DNA from: Patella vulgata
Lineage: Eukaryota; Mollusca; Gastropoda; Patellidae
DNA length: 64,000 nucleotides
NCBI RefSeq assembly: GCF_932274485.2
Contig: NC_065882.2
Coordinates: 80,378,767-80,442,766 of the forward strand
Direction: 5' to 3'
Part shown: positions 10,481 through 22,093 of the stretch, one piece after another
Position numbering within the stretch: the first letter of the stretch is position 1
How the letters are laid out: the number at the start of each line of letters is the position of its first letter
Translations under genes and position numbers: made by a program
Notes under the pieces: generated by a model
Database searches by the model: none
Seen by the model: the letters and a program-made list of their open reading frames with translations, nothing else
What the model was told of the DNA's origin: nothing

Positions 10481-11047
10481 TGATATTTTCAATGCATGTC
10501 CAGCACGAAAGTTGTGGCTCATGTTTTTGTCCCGAGGATGTAGACTATTCAAGAAAACTTAAACTAATGTAGGTCCTAATGCTGTGTTTTAATTGGCCGG
10601 TAGCTAAAATTTATGCTTAAGTTTTCATGAATATAGGTCTTTAGATCCACCCAGTCAGTATTCATCAAATAGTATGGTTAATGTGTTCATCAACAAGGCC
10701 CATTACAGCTGTTTATTGTTGTATGTATGATTTTGTATCGTTACCATATAAGATGAATCAATCTGATTAAAACACAGATCCAATTTTGATTCGTTTTTTA
10801 TAGTTCAAAAACTACAAAGATTTTAAAGTAGGGTTTTCTCGTGAAGCAATTTAACTAAAATTTTCTGCATATTCCCTTTACATCATTTAGTTTTTAACTA
10901 TTATAGTGAGAACTGCCAGCTCTTTATTTAATCTTTCATAATGTATCTTGAATTAATTTCACCATTAAATCATGAAATACAATTAATTACCTTATGGTTT
11001 GAGTTATTATTCACCTCCTCAAACCCCCCCTTCATTAGCCCAGTTGG

Positions 11048-11317
11048 GGGGGTTGGATGCCGAATGGTTAGCACCTGCGCACTGTATCATAAGGTCTGCC
11101 ATTCAGTCAACTAGCGTGGTTTCAATTCCACGGTTATAGGTTACAAGGAGAAGGGTCAATTGTCCAACTTCATGGGTTTTCTCCGGATCCTCCGATTTCC
11201 TCCCACTACTAAAGACCCCTACGTGCAAGCAAATTATTGAAATAAAATTGAACCATATGTTAGTCCCAAAATGACCTAGTTTGTTTCATGTTTTAGACCC
11301 CATTTCTCTCTCTCTCT
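11048..11317 (+). mobile_element. SINE-B inserted in a SINE-A 3' end
   Basis: Complete head (ggttggatgccgaatggtta), body and TC tail, flanked by the 15-bp duplication CATTAGCCCAGTTGG at 11033-11047 and 11318-11332. The duplicated target is itself SINE-A sequence. Confidence 0.92.
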
Positions 11318-11371
11318 CATTAGCCCAGTTGGAGCAGAACAGTAGGTCATGGAGCAGATCACTAGGATGTT

Positions 11372-12660
11372 AAACCCCATTTTATTTCAGAACACAATTA
11401 GGATGGTGTATTCATTTACTCTACAGATACTTTAAGGCCCCCCAGAAACACAAGTTTTTTTTGTGAATTTACCTACTGTCTGCCCATGGATATACAGTAC
11501 AGTTCTTTAATTTGCCGCAATAAGTTTACTTTGATTAAACATTCACAAATGAAATAACTTTTTAACTCAATAATTAGAGGTCCTCTACCTGGCAGAGGCC
11601 CCTGGGCCTCCATCTCCCGAAGCCTTTATCCCACCATGCCTTCACTGTGTTCACACATTTAATCACGGTGGCTAAATAGGTAAGATGCTTGCTCGCTAGC
11701 CTGGAGGTCGGTGTTCGATCCCTGCATTGGCCGAGAAAGTTCATCCAGATTTTCCGGCGTGGTTCTCCCTTGTCAGTGATGCAGGACAGAGGGGCTGACA
11801 AGGACAACTGTCTAGTCGTTCGGATGTGACGAAAAACCGAGGCCCCGTGTACACATTGGCGTGCACGTAAAAGATCCCTTGACAGTTGGAATTCGATATA
11901 AGAGTAGGCCGTAGTGCCGCTGTCCGGGCAAAATTTCCCTCATAGTACACTGTATGGCGTATGCCCGTCTTCATTAGCCCAGTTCGGAGCAAAACAGTAG
12001 GACGTTAAACCCCGTTTCATTTCATTTTTCATTTCATTTCAAACCCCATTTTATTTCAGAACACAATTAGGATGGTGTATTCATTTACTCTACAGATACT
12101 TTAAGGCCCCCCAGAAAGACAAGTTTTTTTTGTGAATTTAGAATGTTTTTACCCACTGTCTGCCCATGGATATACAGTACAGTTCTTTAATTTGCCGCAA
12201 TAAGTTTACTTTGATTCAACATTCACAAATGAAATAACTTTTTAACTCAATAATTAGAGGTCCTTTACCTGGCAGAGGCCCCTGGGCCTCCATCTCCTGA
12301 AGCCTTTATCCCACTATGCCTTCACTGTGTTCACACATTTAATCACGGTGGCTAAATAGGTAAGATGCTTGCTCGCTAGCCTGGAGGTCGGTGTTCGATC
12401 CCTGCATTGACCGAGAAAGTTCATTCAGATTTTCCGGTGTGGTTCTCCCTTGTCAGTGATGCAGGACAGAGGGCCTGACAAGCACAGCTGTCTAGTAGTT
12501 CGGATGGGACGAAAAATCGAGGTCCTGTGTACACATTTGCATGCAGGTTAAAGATCCCTTGACAGTTGGAATTCGATATAAGAGTAGGCCGTAGTGCCGC
12601 TGTCCAAGCAGCTCGGAGCAAAACAGTAGAAAGTTAAACCCCATCATTTCATTTCGCATT
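11372..12660 (+). repeat. Recent ~0.65 kb tandem duplication
   Basis: Copy 1 is 11372-12040 and copy 2 is 12041-12660. Both contain the same unique stretch (aacacaattaggatggtgta, tggcagaggcccctgggcct) followed by a SINE-A. They are nearly identical apart from a short insertion and a deletion inside the second SINE, so the SINE was present before the duplication. Confidence 0.9.
11661..12040 (+). mobile_element. SINE-A in duplicated segment
   Basis: Full-length, with head aatcacggtggctaaatagg and an ATTTC tail. Its duplicate at about 12342-12660 lacks the block between gccgctgtcc and the 3' end. Confidence 0.9.
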
Positions 12661-12665
12661 TAATA

Positions 12666-13006
12666 CAGAGGCCGCGGAGCGATATCCGAAGTGGGGGGTC
12701 TGACAATAATAATTGAGGGACGAGGTCCCGAAAACGAAGCGTCGCATAGTGACGTTAGAGCATATTGCGGCAGGCGCCGGAAGCTTCCGGCGTGGGGTTT
12801 GGGGCCCGCTTAAGGGTCCAAAGAAAGTTTTGAAACTATGATATGATTTTTTGAATTTTAAAGTAACCCAAAACCCTCCTGCTATCAGGAAAGAAAAGCT
12901 GACCATGACTCACCACTCGTGTTATCCATGACGAGAATAATGCCAGTTATAATTATTATAAATGTAGAATGGGAGGAAATAGCAGCCCCCTGTTCCGCGG
13001 CCCCTG
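12666..13006. mobile_element. hAT-like MITE, CAGRGGCCGCGG ends
   Basis: Inverted ends CAGAGGCCGCGGA and the reverse complement of TCCGCGGCCCCTG. The flanks share only TAATA, so the 8-bp duplication is not clear. The interior has gcgccggaagcttccggcgt, a local palindrome. An 85-codon reverse frame inside is probably chance. Confidence 0.65.
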
Positions 13007-13225
13007 TAATACTCCAACATGGAAAAGTTGTCCTATATTTGTGGACGCTCTAGAGTCTAAAGTTGTAATCTGATTGACTTGATATACAGTGTATACGTTT
13101 ATAAGACAAGAGTTGATTCCTGGTAAGCCAAACACGTTATCATCTGCTCATACAGTACTTTTTTGTATAATAAATGTTAGCCCATAGAAGAACAAGTAGC
13201 CAATCAATTTCTAATTACGGGGGGG

Positions 13226-13458
13226 GGGGGGATTGGCCTAACGGTAAGCACGTGCGGGTTGTATCATAAGGTTTGTCTTTGAGTCAACTGGCGTGGTTTC
13301 AGTTCCCTGGTTCTACATGACAAGGAGTAGGGTCGCTTGTCCAACCTCATAGGTTTTCTCCAGTTTCCTCCCACTGCTAAAGACCCCTACGTGCAAGCGT
13401 ATTATTGAAATAAAACTGAACCATGTGTTAGTCCTGGAATGGCCTAGTTTGTGTCGAG
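13226..13458 (+). mobile_element. SINE-B copy
   Basis: Head gattggcctaacggtaagca, body cctcccactgctaaagaccc and 3' end at gtgtcgagtgg. It is bounded by G-runs on both sides, and the TC tail is missing. Confidence 0.82.
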
Positions 13459-14885
13459 TGGGGGGGGGCGGTGGTGGTTGGTGCCCAAAAAATGTAGTTA
13501 GGTTCTTTGTATGTTACATAATAATAATAAATTCGCTGTTAAATTGAACACATTCAAGAACGCAATATTATTTTATACAACTTTTACAAAGTACAATTGT
13601 GTGCCCAAATTTTCCCAGCATTTGGTGCCCAGCCACCCCAGCTCGTACGCCTATGCTCATCCTCAGATTTTGATATCTTGTAAATATACACCTTTGTGGA
13701 TGTATGCTCTATATTTATTTTATTTTTTTTATTCTAAGAATAATCTGAGATTCAATTCAATAAAATAACAAATGTATCATATTATCTGTCGGCAAGTACA
13801 TGCATCACCATCAGGTATGGATGTTCATCCTTGAAACAAGGTTTTAGCTTGTTTGACGATAAAGACTACAGAATCAAGTCGAAATGTCACCCAGTAAAAA
13901 AATAACAGTAATTGTATGTCACAGCTGTAGATCTTCTTCATCCTGGAACTTCTTGGACATCTACCAGTCAATCAATTCGGCTGATGGCTTACTTACATAC
14001 CTAATCCAGCTTTTTTCTTGATGTCCGGTTGGGCATATTCGCGTTCGGACTTTTGCATATCCGCTCAGAACGTATCCGGCACATACGGATGAAACCGAAT
14101 CTCTGATTACTCTCTCAATATTCATGTAACTATTCCTTCTCCATTTCTTTGTTCTCAGGGAGCCACGGCGGCTCAGAGCATAAGGCCCAGGCGGAGATAT
14201 AGGCGGGGTGTGGGGTGCACCCTCGACCTCTTTTAACATCATATTATAGGAAATGTTGTACATTCTCAAAAACAACAATCAGCATATCCATTATTACATG
14301 AAAACGCAAAGGTAGCCAATATTTGTACATCTCAAACTTCTAAAAGCTAAATTTAATAAACTTAATTTTAATATGCTGAGCTCGCGTGGGGTTTCATTCC
14401 TTTTTTATATCTGTTTTCCGGGAATGATAGTTCCACATATCCACAATGTCAATATTGCGCAAATAAATAAAACGTAAATAATAATGTTGCAAACTGCTGT
14501 AAGGAAATGAGTAACAACAAATTACACTTTTTAGTCCACTTTGCCATTTTAGGTTTTTTGTGGACGGATTGTAAGAAAACGTGCGCATTTTTTTACCTCT
14601 AGGCTCTGTCCTATTATACTTATTAATTAAAGATCCTCCCCTATTTTCAGTTCTGCTTCAATATAAATGACAATATTAAATTTATATTTGTTATTACATT
14701 GATTCGGTACAATAATTATTAGATATAATATATTGTTTTATTTTGTTCTAGATCGTTTATTGTGCAGTTTATAAAAAAAACTTTGTTAACATAGGCCGCA
14801 AATATGACGACCCGTTTTCAGACGGTGAGAATAAAATTGTCGCAATTTCATTTATTACTGGCTTATCATTTTGTTTTTCCAGAGA

Positions 14886-15207
14886 AATGAAATGAAATGA
14901 AATGAAATGGGGTTTAATGTTCTACTGTTCTGCTCCAAACTGGGCTAATGAAGACGGGCATACGCCATACAGTGTGCTATGAGGGATCTTTTACGTGTAC
15001 GCCAATGTGTACACGGACCTCGGTTTTTCGTCCCATCCGAACGACTAGACAGTAGTTCTTGTCAGGCCCTCCGTCCTGCATCACTGACAAGGGGAACCAC
15101 GCTGGAAAATCGGGATGAACTTTCTCGACCAATGCAGGGATCGGACGTTCAACCTCCAGGCTAGCAAGCCAGCGTCTTACCCACTTAGCCACTGCGATCC
15201 CCATATA
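14886..15207 (-). mobile_element. SINE-A with internal deletion and target duplication
   Basis: Reverse orientation, from the GAAAT tail to the tRNA-like head ending at tagccactgcgatcccc. Flanked by TTTCCAGAGA (14876-14885 and 15208-15217). The block between ctatgagg and gatcttttacgtg is missing. Confidence 0.88.
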
Positions 15208-15434
15208 TTTCCAGAGAGTCAGATAGGTTACTCTAAGATTAAACAATAAAATTATAGGTTTTAGCTCTCGTGTGGGGTCTAATCAAAGGTGAACAAACAA
15301 ATCTTTAAAACCAATTAAATAGAAATCACAAAAAGGTCCAGTACTAACTAAACTAAACCAGCAATAGTGTTATTAATTTACAAGCCTGCATATTTCTGAA
15401 AGAAACCGTTTAAACCTATAATTCTTAACTTGGC

Positions 15435-15846
15435 TTAAACATACACTATGCAAGAGCTAAATCTGTCTATTGCAGGTCTTTCTTATAGGCCTGAAATGTT
15501 ATCTAAATTATCAATTAGACATCAATTAACCTAGTATTCAGACCATAATCAACTCTAGATGCCATCGCTAACCTGCGATCTGTAGTGGATTGTGAACCGA
15601 TTTACTGCATAGGCATAAATTTCCCTCACGATTTAACGATTAAATGGATAATGGAGACTATGCTGTTTATCGTACTGACTTTAGTAATGTTGAACGAGGC
15701 TAGGGCGGAAATTTCATTCGCTTACTTCTCGGTTCATAGTGGATCAATGTGAATGAAATTTTCGGCAAATTGCCTTTACGTTATCTAGTTTTTAACTATT
15801 ATAGTGAGAACTGGCAACTTGTTATCGAATCTCCCATAATGTATCT
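15435..15846 (+). mobile_element. Repeat C, complete MITE
   Basis: Left end ttaaacatacactatgcaag; right end catctccc-type sequence closing with cataatgtatcta. Terminal inverted repeat core TTAAAnATACATTATG, about 410 bp. Other copies: 22936-23300, 31272-31669, 31990-32384, 42878-43246, 44062-44680, 56501-56899, with fragments at 10840-10975 and 60013-60120. Confidence 0.75.
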
Positions 15847-16445
15847 ACTAATAATATTTATTTAATTGACGTTGCCGAGATATAACTATGGATAATATTC
15901 TAGAATAAGAACCCGGGACTAAAATAATTAACGTGCCTTGGAGCAAGAAATCGAAATGAAAAATCTGTGCTTCAAAAATAAGAAAACCGTGCTCTGAACA
16001 AAATGGTGTAGTGCTCTGAATAAGTGTAAGGTAGCGCTGACTCCTGGCCCCTAATGGATTCACTCCCTAGAGACTTTAAAATACAATAATTAGATTTGTT
16101 TTTTTTTTATTTAGTACCCTTGTTACTGATAGAATTTTAGTTCTGATGTTGATGTGATGATAGAATTTAAATTATAATTCAAATATTATCGTAACAAAAG
16201 TGGTGTGTTGTCTTCCTCGTGTCGAGTTTTCATGCGAAAAAATCTGCGAATAGTCCACAGATGCCATTTGTCAGTTCTGAATTTTCGGACACAGAATCCG
16301 TGCTACGAGAATTTAACTTTATTTTAGGCCCTGGCATAAACTGTTAGAATTTCCAAATTGATATGAATATTCAGTAATTATTATTATTAAAAGCTGATGA
16401 ATGGTAACAAATTATTCTGCCCCTCCCGTCCCCCTTTTTTTTATA

Positions 16446-16745
16446 AGGGAGCCACTGTGGCTCAGTGATCTCGTAAGACGTTGGCTTGCTAACCTTGAGA
16501 TCCATTGTGTTGGCCGAGAAAGTTCATCAGGAATTATCGGCGTGGTTCGACCTTATCAGTGGTGTACGATGGAGGTCGTGGGTGGGAAGAGACAGCGTAT
16601 AGTCCTTCGGATAGGACGAAAAAACGAGGCTTGCACGCAAAAGACCTCCTGGCAGCTTGAATTCGACAATGCCGCTGTCTTGGCAAAATTTCCCTCATAG
16701 TGCACTGTGCGCTGAGTCGGAGGAGAACAGCAGCCATTTCATTTT
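16446..16745 (+). mobile_element. Degenerate SINE-A
   Basis: Head gggagccactgtggctcagt, body gccgagaaagttcatcagga and 3' end agccatttcattttgg. More divergent than neighbouring copies, so probably older. Confidence 0.78.
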
Positions 16746-17399
16746 GGTTTGGTTTTTTTATAAATCAATAATCAATAATTTATGATAAATAATATCCTTG
16801 AACCATTTTGACAATTGCTATATCATCAGGCCGTCTGGTATATTCGGGCTTTCATTTGGTATTGTCTTAAGTTTTTTTTTCTTTGGTGTATTCTTGTTTT
16901 GTTTTTTGATTGGATTTGGGGAATTCAAACTTCCTGGTTGTTTTAATATTACTTCCTTGTTTTATGGCCGAAACGGTCTTCCATAGAAGAAATAATTTTG
17001 GCGGGAATTGTGTATATGACGTTATAGCGCCGATGCAAGCCTACGAGAAAGGTTGTAACACTTTGTTTCTTAGACTTAGTAGCAGCAATTATTTTGTAGA
17101 CATTTGTAAGTATTTTAAATAACTGTATTCACAAAGTTGTAATATGTATTATATTAAATTTGATGTTATTGCTTATTTTTAAATTATCTAGATCTACAGA
17201 ATTACTCGGAATAAAATGTAGATTTCAGATTCTTTGAATCGATCGTGTGGAGAGTGTCCATCAACTGAACTCTTTGACCTATGATGAATAACACTATAGT
17301 TTGGTACTACTAGTGTCAATATCGGTTACTTAGACCCAAGACTTGATTTTGCATTAATTTAACCATTTAATTTGAAACAGAAATTGTACAATCCTGATT

Positions 17400-17900
17400 A
17401 AAGTAGCTAAGTCGTTGATATTGAAAACAAATTATTTGTCAATTTAAATCAGCATTGATGCTATGAACTTACACCAACTTACTGGAAAAGATGGGCTCCT
17501 GCTATCCGATATTTAACTAAAGACAAAATAAACATTTTACCATTGGTACAAGAATTTTGTACCATAATGCATCTCAGTTCCATTTGTAACATGGGACTCG
17601 AAGAACGAGGCTAGTCATATTCGACAACTTGGACAAGTCATGTCAAACGGTGACGCCATATTCGTATTTGGAGAGCATGTGCAATAAATACTATCGGTGT
17701 AGATTGGAATAACTAGACACTAGAGATTCCTATTCCATTGAGACTTCTGGTTTTCTGCCCTATTTCGCCAAACATAATGATTTGAAATTACAGTAAAAAC
17801 GGAAACGATTGAATGTAAATCAGTTTATATACATTCTTATTACATTATTATATGCGCTGCGACCCATTTGTGTCAATTTCTAGGTCTTATATATTAGCAA
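17400..17900 (+). repeat. Repeat G, also at 39590-39970
   Basis: Shared blocks include aaagatgggctcctgctatc, ggtgtagattggaataac, cgattgaatgtaaatcagtt and tacattattatatgcgctgc. The copy here has an extra ~100 bp insert. No coding capacity; class unknown. Confidence 0.65.
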
Positions 17901-18277
17901 TTTATCTTATTTAAAGCATGGGCAATATCGAGTTTATTATTATTTATTTATTTGAAACTTATATAATAACCAGTGCTGTAGGCCTACTAATATTTTGGAG
18001 AAATAGGCCTACTGATATTTTGGAGAAATAGGCCTATGTTGCTAAGATATTAAGCAATTTCACATGTTGTCATTGTAAAACTAAATTTTTCTTTTTTTAT
18101 ATTTGTTTCCCTTTGAAAATATTACTTGAGCTCCTCGGAGTCGAAGTTCCATAGTCTGTTACCCCCCCCCCCCACCCAAGGCTTACAAATGTACAAAGCT
18201 TCTGATCTAATAACAAAAATCAGCTAGGCCTATATGTCTTGTTCTACAGAGAGAGTTGATCAGATATCAATGGCATC

Positions 18278-19171
18278 TAGGGTTACCATACGTCCCGGTT
18301 TTACCGGCACAGTCCCGGTTTTTGGGGTCCTTTTTGTCGTCCCGTACCGAGGCCTCTCACGTGCCTAAATGTCCCGGTTTTCAAATCGGGTGTTTTTCAA
18401 TTGAAAATAATAACACATGAACTAGTGATTATTAATGTATAAAAACAGCGTTTGCTACAAACACTCTTACTTCAGCACGACAGCACACCACCTGATCTAA
18501 ATATAGTTCAGTACACAATACATTCGGCATTCCTCGGTTTTCGTAGGAATAACCGAGGTGTGGCGAATGTGCATAATACAGGCCTAAAACTGGAATTACA
18601 ATGCGATTGTTTTTATTATTTCAAATTGTACGATTGTCAAATTGTTGACGTCTATATCAAAGAAAACTTACCATAGGAGCACTGTCCACCTGCCAATCAG
18701 TGTTAATTTGAATACTGGTTACAAATTCAAGAACACATTGCTTGTGAAATATGTGTAGTTTTCAATGAGATCTTCAAAAAAATGTACATTCCAAGAAAAC
18801 AACAAAAAACATACAAAAACAGGTATGGATATCATGGCAAAATTACGGACGGGCTCCTACAAATATTACTAACATGTGACAATCAAAATAATGCCCATCA
18901 ATAATTAACCCATTCAACAACATATATTTTTAGTGTAACCACCGTCACAAAACGGTTGAAAACGCATCTCCCGGCTTCTAGAAATGAAAACATTTCTGGG
19001 GGGGGCATGCCCCCAAACCCCCCAAGGAACCTTGCGCCTCCGGCGCTCAGTGTATCGCACTGAGGGCGCTCATTTTGTCGCGCCCTGTGGGCGCTCGGTG
19101 CCAAATTTAGCTTTAGTCTGCTCAGAATAATATATGTCCCCGTTTCTTCAATGATTAATCTGGTAACCCTA
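18278..19171. mobile_element. hAT-like element with TAGGGTTACCA ends
   Basis: 894 bp bounded by inverted TAGGGTTACCA / TGGTAACCCTA and flanked by the perfect 8-bp duplication ATGGCATC (18270-18277 and 19172-19179). The left part has GTCCCGGTTTT repeats; the right part has a GC-rich block (gggcatgccccc, cgcctccggcgctcagtg). No transposase frame was found, so it is non-autonomous. Confidence 0.88.
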
Positions 19172-19309
19172 ATGGCATCCTATTGGGATATATCTTAAAT
19201 AGGTCATTGAGTGCACTGCGTCTTTGTTTCCAAGGGATTGGACCTAGGTCCAACAGTTTCAAGACAATAAATAGTTAGTTTTTATTCAGTAGGTGATGGA
19301 GTGCAATGC

Positions 19310-19516
19310 TTGTGAGGTGCACTGATCTGTGGGTAACCCACTAGAAACATCTCCGCTGATTGGTTAATCAAATGTCTGACTTCATAGGGTCAAAAGACGC
19401 TTGTATGACCTCTAACGCAACCTTCCACTACAACCGGTCAGATCTTCATGTAGTAGAGGCCATCGAAAGTATCAAAAACGAAACAAAATATAGATCTGTA
19501 CTTTAATCAGATTGTG
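19310..19516 (+). mobile_element. Repeat D fragment
   Basis: Right half of repeat D (acccactagaaacatctccg to actttaatcagattg), upstream of the DM-domain gene. Confidence 0.72.
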
Positions 19517-19547
19517 AAAGTCTGAAATAAAAACGGTTAACATGACC

Positions 19548-20026
19548 GTTCGGGGGTACAATGGGTAAGACGCTGGCTCACTAGCCTGGAGGTCAGGTGT
19601 TCGATCCCTGAATTGGCTGAGAAAGTTCATCCAGATTTTCCGACGTGGTTTTCCCTTGTCGGTGATGCAGGACGGAAGGCTTGACAAGCAAAGCTGTCTA
19701 GTCGTGTTCGATCCCTGAATTGGCGGAGAAAGTTCATCCAGATTTTTCGACGTGGTTTCCCCTTGTCAGTGATGCAGGACGGAGGGCCTGACAAGGACAG
19801 CTGTCTAGTCGTTCAGATGGAACAAAAAACTGAGGGCCCAAGTACACATTGGCGTGCACGTGCACGTAAAAGATCCCTTGGCAGTTGGAATTCGATATGA
19901 GAGTAGGCTCTAGCGCCGCTTCCCGAGCAAAATTTCTCTCATGAATAGCACACTGTAGGGCGTATGCCGGTCTTCATTAGCCCAGGTTAGGAGCAGAACA
20001 GTAGGACGTTAAACCCCCTTTCATTT
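19548..20026 (+). mobile_element. Chimeric SINE-A (head-to-body partial dimer)
   Basis: A first SINE-A runs to agctgtctagtcg (about 19703), then the sequence jumps back to tgttcgatccctgaattggc and runs through a second copy to ccccctttcatttt. The joined copies share the unusual ccctgaattggc, suggesting template switching or unequal recombination. It ends about 110 bp upstream of the DM gene exon. Confidence 0.8.
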
Positions 20027-20140
20027 TATAACACCTGGTAATCTAGATTCATGGTGTGGGCTACGGGGTAAACTTCGTTTATCTGTATTTTCATACCTTT
20101 TATATTTATCTGGGGTTTTGGGGTTTTTTTGCAGTTCAAG

Positions 20141-20381
20141 ATGGCGGATAAACTACGTAAACCTCACTGTAGTAAATGTAGAAATCACGGTGTTCTCAGT
20201 CCCTTAAAGGGTCATAAACGGAGATGTACCGTCCAGAAGTGTACATGCGCGAAGTGTGAACTGGTTGACATTAGACGAGATATATCTAAACGACAAATTG
20301 CCCTCAGAAGACTTCAGACGGAAGATGAACAGTATGGTGCTCCAGAGACGACAATAATAAATTCAGAAGATCATTCAAATG
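20141..20381 (+). CDS. DM-domain exon
   Basis: Encodes MADKLRKPHCSKCRNHGVLS onward through the whole zinc module and recognition helix. It ends in an acidic Ser/Asn stretch with one base of a Gly codon before gtaaat. The sequence around the start (aagATGGCGG) also resembles a YY1 core site. Confidence 0.93.
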
Positions 20382-22017
20382 GTAAATAACATTAAATCTG
20401 GTTTAACATCCTACTTTACTGCTCTTACTGGGCTAATAAAGTAGAGGATACACCATGCAGTGTGCTATGTGGGGAAATTTGGGCTTGACAGCGGCTCTTA
20501 AGTCTAGAGCCTACTCTTTTACTCTTCTTCAATTTCCAATTGTCAGAGCAAAAGAGCAATGGAGTGTAACGTCCACTCGACGTAAAACTAGGTCATTTCG
20601 GGACTAACATGGTTCAATTTCATTTCAAAAATTCTCTTGCAGGTAGGGATCTTTAGCAGTGGGATGAAACCGGAGGACCTGGAGAAACCCACGAGGGTGG
20701 ACAGGCAATCCCTACTTCTTGTCACATAAAACCTTATGATACAACGCGCATGCACTAACCACTTGAACACCCACCCCCCCTGTGCGATCTTTAACAGGGT
20801 ACTACCCAAGTTTTTTATTCCATTCGAACAACTAGACACATTTCCTTGCCATGCCCTCTTTCCTGATACCTCCTTTTTAGTGTGCCAGAGTCTTAATCAC
20901 TGATCGACTGTGACTATCACAATGTTTCAGAGGTAGAAACTGGGACTCGGGCTTAATACTAAAGTCAGGGACTTGGGACTCGACTTGGGTTTGAAGTGCG
21001 ATGACATGGGACTCAACTCTTACTTGAGACCCTGTTCACACCTCTGCAATGTATTAGATGACACCATACATAATATTGTGTTGTTTATAAAGAGAGAGAA
21101 ATGGAGTTTAACGTCAACTCGACACAAACTAGGTCATTTCGGGACTAACATATGGTTTAATTTAATTTCAATAATTCGCTTGCGCGTAGGGGTCTTTAGC
21201 TGTGGCAGGAAATCAGAGGAACTGGAGAAAACGCACAAGGTTGGACATGCGACCCTACTCCTTGTCACGTACAACCGGGGAATCGAAACCATGCCAGTTA
21301 ACTCAATGACAGACCTTATGAGACGATGCACATGTGCTAAAGCAGTGGACACGTTAACCGAATCATTCAGCCGAATCAATCAGCGCCGAATTTTATTTGG
21401 TCGAATGGGTGGACACACTAGCCGTAAGCTTCGCCCGATTCACCAGTCGATTGCATCGGCTTTCATATCACATGATTAAACATGCCGGTGTCTATGTCTT
21501 CAAACAATCATGTTGGGTGGTAATTGGGTAATGAATACTACATTCTGTCGAATGCTTCGGTGAAGTGGACACACTAGGCGAATATATCAAACATGTTTGA
21601 TTCGGGCGAATCATTCGACAGAATGACAATGGACACTAGGCAAATTTCGACGCCGATTGATTCGGCTATTGTGTCCACCACTTAACCATTCGACCTTCCA
21701 AAACCCCTGTGTTGTTTATAATTTCAGGTACAAGTAAACCTGTCTACCGACCAGCAGACGTGGCTTGTGTCCGATCAGCTACCAGTGCTCCGCCCGTTAA
21801 TCACTACAACTACAACTACCAGGGGGCACCTGCTCCATATTATAACTACAGACCATGGTATGAAGCCCAGGTACAGACAGCATATTGTCAACCGAACTTC
21901 GCAAACAATAACGCAAATCACCAATACATGAATAACACACCACACCCCAATTTTTTGAATAGAAATGGAATGGTGGAAATTAAACCCCAATTTGTTAACA
22001 ACAATATAAGTTGTTAA
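20141..22017 (+). CDS. DM-domain transcription factor (DMRT/doublesex family), 176 aa
   Basis: Exons 20141-20381 and 21728-22017 join in phase 1 into 176 residues. The DM domain is residues ~6-60 and keeps all eight zinc ligands in doublesex spacing: Cys10, Cys13, His25, Cys29 and His16, Cys34, Cys36, Cys39. The C-terminal half is rich in Asn, Tyr and Pro, with no second recognised domain. ATG at 20141 is chosen for its context (aag ATG g) and position just before the DM domain. An acceptor (ttttttgcag) at 20134 suggests an upstream non-coding exon. The family binds DNA in the nucleus and often controls sexual differentiation. The protein is short for the family. The recognition helix is unusual: CELVDIRRDISKRQIALRRL, with Asp at the second Arg of the usual RQR. 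Subfamily not resolved. Confidence 0.93.
20399..20885 (-). mobile_element. SINE-A split by a SINE-B in the DM intron
   Basis: A degenerate reverse SINE-A lies at 20399-20547 and 20787-20885. Between them (about 20550-20786) is a reverse SINE-B (gtgtaacgtccactcgacgt to taaccacttgaacaccc). Confidence 0.78.
21095..21340 (-). mobile_element. SINE-B, interrupted by the MITE at 21341
   Basis: Reverse SINE-B from agagagaaatggagtttaac to gcacatgtgctaa. Its last ~20 bases (taaccattcgaccttccaaa) resume at 21683 after the inserted element. Confidence 0.88.
21341..21682. mobile_element. PIF/Harbinger-like MITE with TAA duplication
   Basis: 342 bp. It begins AGCAGTGGACAC, ends GTGTCCACCACT, and has longer subterminal inverted homology (ccgaatcaatc). 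It is flanked by TAA at 21338-21340 and 21683-21685. Because the host is a SINE-B, the empty site (gctaaccattcg) is known from dozens of copies, which makes the ends exact. Confidence 0.85.
21728..22017 (+). CDS. DM gene C-terminal exon, Asn/Tyr-rich
   Basis: The acceptor is taatttcag. It reads TSKPVYRPADVACVRSATSA, then Tyr/Asn runs (HYNYNYQGAPAPYYNYRPWY), and ends NNNISC with stop TAA at 22015-22017. The phase fits the first exon, and the open frame closes at a natural stop followed by AT-rich 3' sequence. Confidence 0.88.
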
Positions 22018-22087
22018 TCTAATTTTGAAATTTATTATCTTTATTTGATTGTGTATGTGAAATTAGTTAATACATTGAACCTTAGAT

Positions 22088-22093
22088 AATAAA
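22088..22093 (+). promoter_or_regulatory. Polyadenylation signal of the DM gene
   Basis: AATAAA 71 bp after the stop codon, in AT-rich sequence. It is the first canonical signal downstream of the gene. Confidence 0.6.

Larger units (their letters stand above)
8585..20134. other. Intergenic region between ALDH and DM-domain gene
   Basis: No convincing gene seen. Besides the elements listed separately it holds a short SINE-A head at ~14155-14190, repeat D and C ends at 10757-10812 and 10840-10975, and AT-rich sequence in which I recognise nothing (8600-9450, 13460-14150, 14200-14870, 15850-16440, 16750-17400). Open frames of 60-105 codons here are SINE-derived or low complexity. Confidence 0.7.

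Noticed and set aside
20973-21479. 168-codon open frame, longest in the window
   Set aside because: It runs through a reverse SINE-B and into the Harbinger-like MITE; its protein has no recognised domain and mirrors SINE-derived frames elsewhere.
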